Shown piece after piece: positions 62,766-64,000 of a stretch of 64,000 nt of DNA (position 1 is its first letter; each line of letters opens with the position of its first letter). This DNA is from Flavobacteriales bacterium (lineage in GTDB: Bacteria; Bacteroidota; Bacteroidia; Flavobacteriales_D; Crocinitomicaceae), in contig CANGJM010000017.1 of assembly GCA_947454525.1 (NCBI GenBank), forward strand, positions 1-64,000, given 5' to 3'. The notes beneath the pieces were generated by a model. It saw only the letters and a list, made by a program, of their open reading frames with translations. It searched no databases and had not been told where the DNA came from. The translations under genes and the position numbers were made by a program.

Positions 62766-62802
62766 TAGCTCCACTATTCTAAAAGTGGAGCTATTTGTTT
62801 TT
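62766..62802 (+). terminator. Terminator after the sorting-domain fragment
   Basis: Stem TAGCTCCACT with AGTGGAGCTA (62766-62775 and 62784-62793) and a T-rich tail. Confidence 0.85.
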
Positions 62803-62831
62803 GTTCATTCTATTTGAATCAATCAAAAATT

Positions 62832-62918
62832 AAACTTTTAATCGGATTAATTGTTAACTTTCATGTAATGAAGAGGAATAAAAAATCAAATATTGTATTT
62901 GCAATCTGCTTTTGCTTG
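62832..62918 (+). repeat. Long direct repeat, copy 2 (gene head)
   Basis: 87 bp identical to 59566-59652; contains the ATG at 62868. Confidence 0.95.
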
Positions 62919-64000
62919 CTTGCTTATATTGGTTTTTCTCAAAACGGCGTTCCACATACACTCTACCAACAATTTAACGGGCCGTATGATTATACGATTA
63001 TTGGAAATACACACAACCCGTATGATAATCAATTGATTCCAACACCTCCTCCTGCAATGTATACAGGGTCTTCAGCAAGCTTATCTCTCTCATCAGGTCA
63101 GTCGATTGTAGGAGCATATTTAATTTGGTCAGGAATAGGTGATGGTATAGGTACTACAGTAACATTAAATGGCACAAGTATTACACCTGATTACATCAAC
63201 TACATTAATACTTCACTATTTCCGTGGTGGAATCCATACCCTTATTTCTCTGCCGTTAAGGAAATAACATCTTATGTTCAAAATTATGGAAACGGTAGTT
63301 ATCAAATCAGCAATTTTGATTTGAGCTCCTTACTATTGCAGTACGCTGCTGGTGGAACCCAATATGCGGGATGGAACATTGTAGTAGTTTACTCCAATCC
63401 AACTTTACCAAATAAACAACTAAATATTTATGATGGTTATCGTTTTGTTGTGGGAAATGGAATAAATACGATTACTTTGCCAATCAATAACTTAAATGTT
63501 ACCAATACCATTGGTGCAAAAATGACTTATATCGTTTACAATGGTAGTCCTAATTATTACACTTGGGAGACTGCTAAATGGAATGGACAATCACTAAGCA
63601 ATGCCCAAAATCCAGTTCAAAATCCATTTAACGGGACAAATAGTTTTACGGGTAGTAATACGAGTTGGAACATGGATGTGGACACCTATGATATTTCAAA
63701 TATGATTTCAGTTGGAAATACGAGTGCAACATTTTCTATGAGTTCACAGAGTTACCGAATGATCTCCACCATCATCACCTCCATCCAATCCGAACTTCCA
63801 GACGCTACTATTTCACTTGATAGCATCACCGGGCAGGACATTTGCCAGAACCACGATTTGACCTTGGATTACACGGTCTACAATGTCAACTCAAACGACA
63901 CCTTACTTGCGGGAACGCCTATTTCGGTGTATGCGAATAATAATGTGTTGTTATCAACGGTGACTTTGCCTTCAAACATTCTCATTGGTGATAGTTTGAG
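62868..64000 (+). CDS. Second modular surface protein, 3' end outside window
   Basis: An open frame of about 377 codons from the ATG at 62868 to the edge. The signal peptide is the same as in the gene at 59602; the N-terminal domain is related but clearly diverged (AYLIWSGIGDGIG, YAGWNIVVVYSN, LNIYDGYRF), and from about 63757 the linker becomes very similar again (IITSIQSELPDATISLDSI, split). It is a tandem paralogue of the 59602 gene. The remainder, presumably repeats and a sorting domain, lies outside the window. Confidence 0.87.
   Translation, partial: MKRNKKSNIVFAICFCLLAYIGFSQNGVPHTLYQQFNGPYDYTIIGNTHNPYDNQLIPTPPPAMYTGSSASLSLSSGQSIVGAYLIWSGIGDGIGTTVTLNGTSITPDYINYINTSLFPWWNPYPYFSAVKEITSYVQNYGNGSYQISNFDLSSLLLQYAAGGTQYAGWNIVVVYSNPTLPNKQLNIYDGYRFVVGNGINTITLPINNLNVTNTIGAKMTYIVYNGSPNYYTWETAKWNGQSLSNAQNPVQNPFNGTNSFTGSNTSWNMDVDTYDISNMISVGNTSATFSMSSQSYRMISTIITSIQSELPDATISLDSITGQDICQNHDLTLDYTVYNVNSNDTLLAGTPISVYANNNVLLSTVTLPSNILIGDSL
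63903..64000 (+). repeat. Second near-identical block, copy 2
   Basis: 98 bp matching 60640-60737 with one mismatch, ending at the window edge. Confidence 0.9.

Overview
The window looks like a chromosomal segment of a Bacteroidota bacterium, most likely a Flavobacteriales member near the Crocinitomicaceae/Fluviicola group; the phylum is well supported and the family is my inference. The support is: gliding genes gldF and gldG; several secreted proteins ending in type IX secretion (T9SS) sorting domains of type A and type B; a PorV/PorQ-family barrel; a carboxypeptidase-regulatory-domain TonB receptor; DUF5686 and DUF6427-like proteins; and promoters of the Bacteroidota form TTG-N(15-21)-TAnnTTTG. 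Base composition is moderately AT-rich and genes are packed tightly, often with 1-4 nt overlaps.

Layout. 1-9.1 kb (minus): a partial outer-membrane protein, kynurenine 3-monooxygenase, queG, ruvB, a HAD phosphatase, an exported propeller-like protein, a CNNM/CorC (GldE-like) membrane protein, then purD and purQ. 9.1-17.6 kb: a membrane protein, a DksA/TraR protein with lspA, then on the minus strand a coaX - barrel protein - lptC - small membrane protein - DUF5686 series, and a tRNA-Phe with promoter and terminator. 17.5-25.4 kb: a giant PKD-repeat T9SS protein, the gliding set gldF-gldG-DUF4340, and a cold-shock gene. 25.4-32.3 kb: a SAM-hydrolysing DUF62 protein with a small monooxygenase, phoH-purC, panB, and a three-gene BtuFCD/FecBCD-like ABC importer. 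32.3-36.5 kb (minus): the translation block rplM-rpsI-rpsB-tsf, then pyrH-frr. 36.5-46.4 kb: a crotonase, a coiled-coil membrane protein, an aldehyde dehydrogenase, pssA-purS, a PorV-like barrel, a PP2C phosphatase, an lpxD-like gene, ribosomal L31, a Sua5-type synthase and a LuxR-type regulator. 46.4-57.6 kb: a TonB receptor, a RimB-like protease / RimK / AstE-like / M14 peptidase cluster, a GH3-C/beta-lactamase hybrid, and pckA. 57.6-64 kb: a secreted-protein locus with an S74-chaperone protein carrying a T9SS tail, a modular T9SS protein, an orphan copy of the type A tail, and a second, truncated modular protein.

Most of the window is housekeeping. The two places that best deserve a second look are the right end (59.2-64 kb), where tandem modular surface-protein genes share near-identical blocks separated by strongly diverged segments together with an orphan sorting-domain cassette, and the RimB/RimK/AstE/M14 cluster (49.1-53.8 kb), which looks like a complete write-and-erase set for amino-acid tails on a protein. 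No CRISPR array, insertion sequence or prophage was seen.
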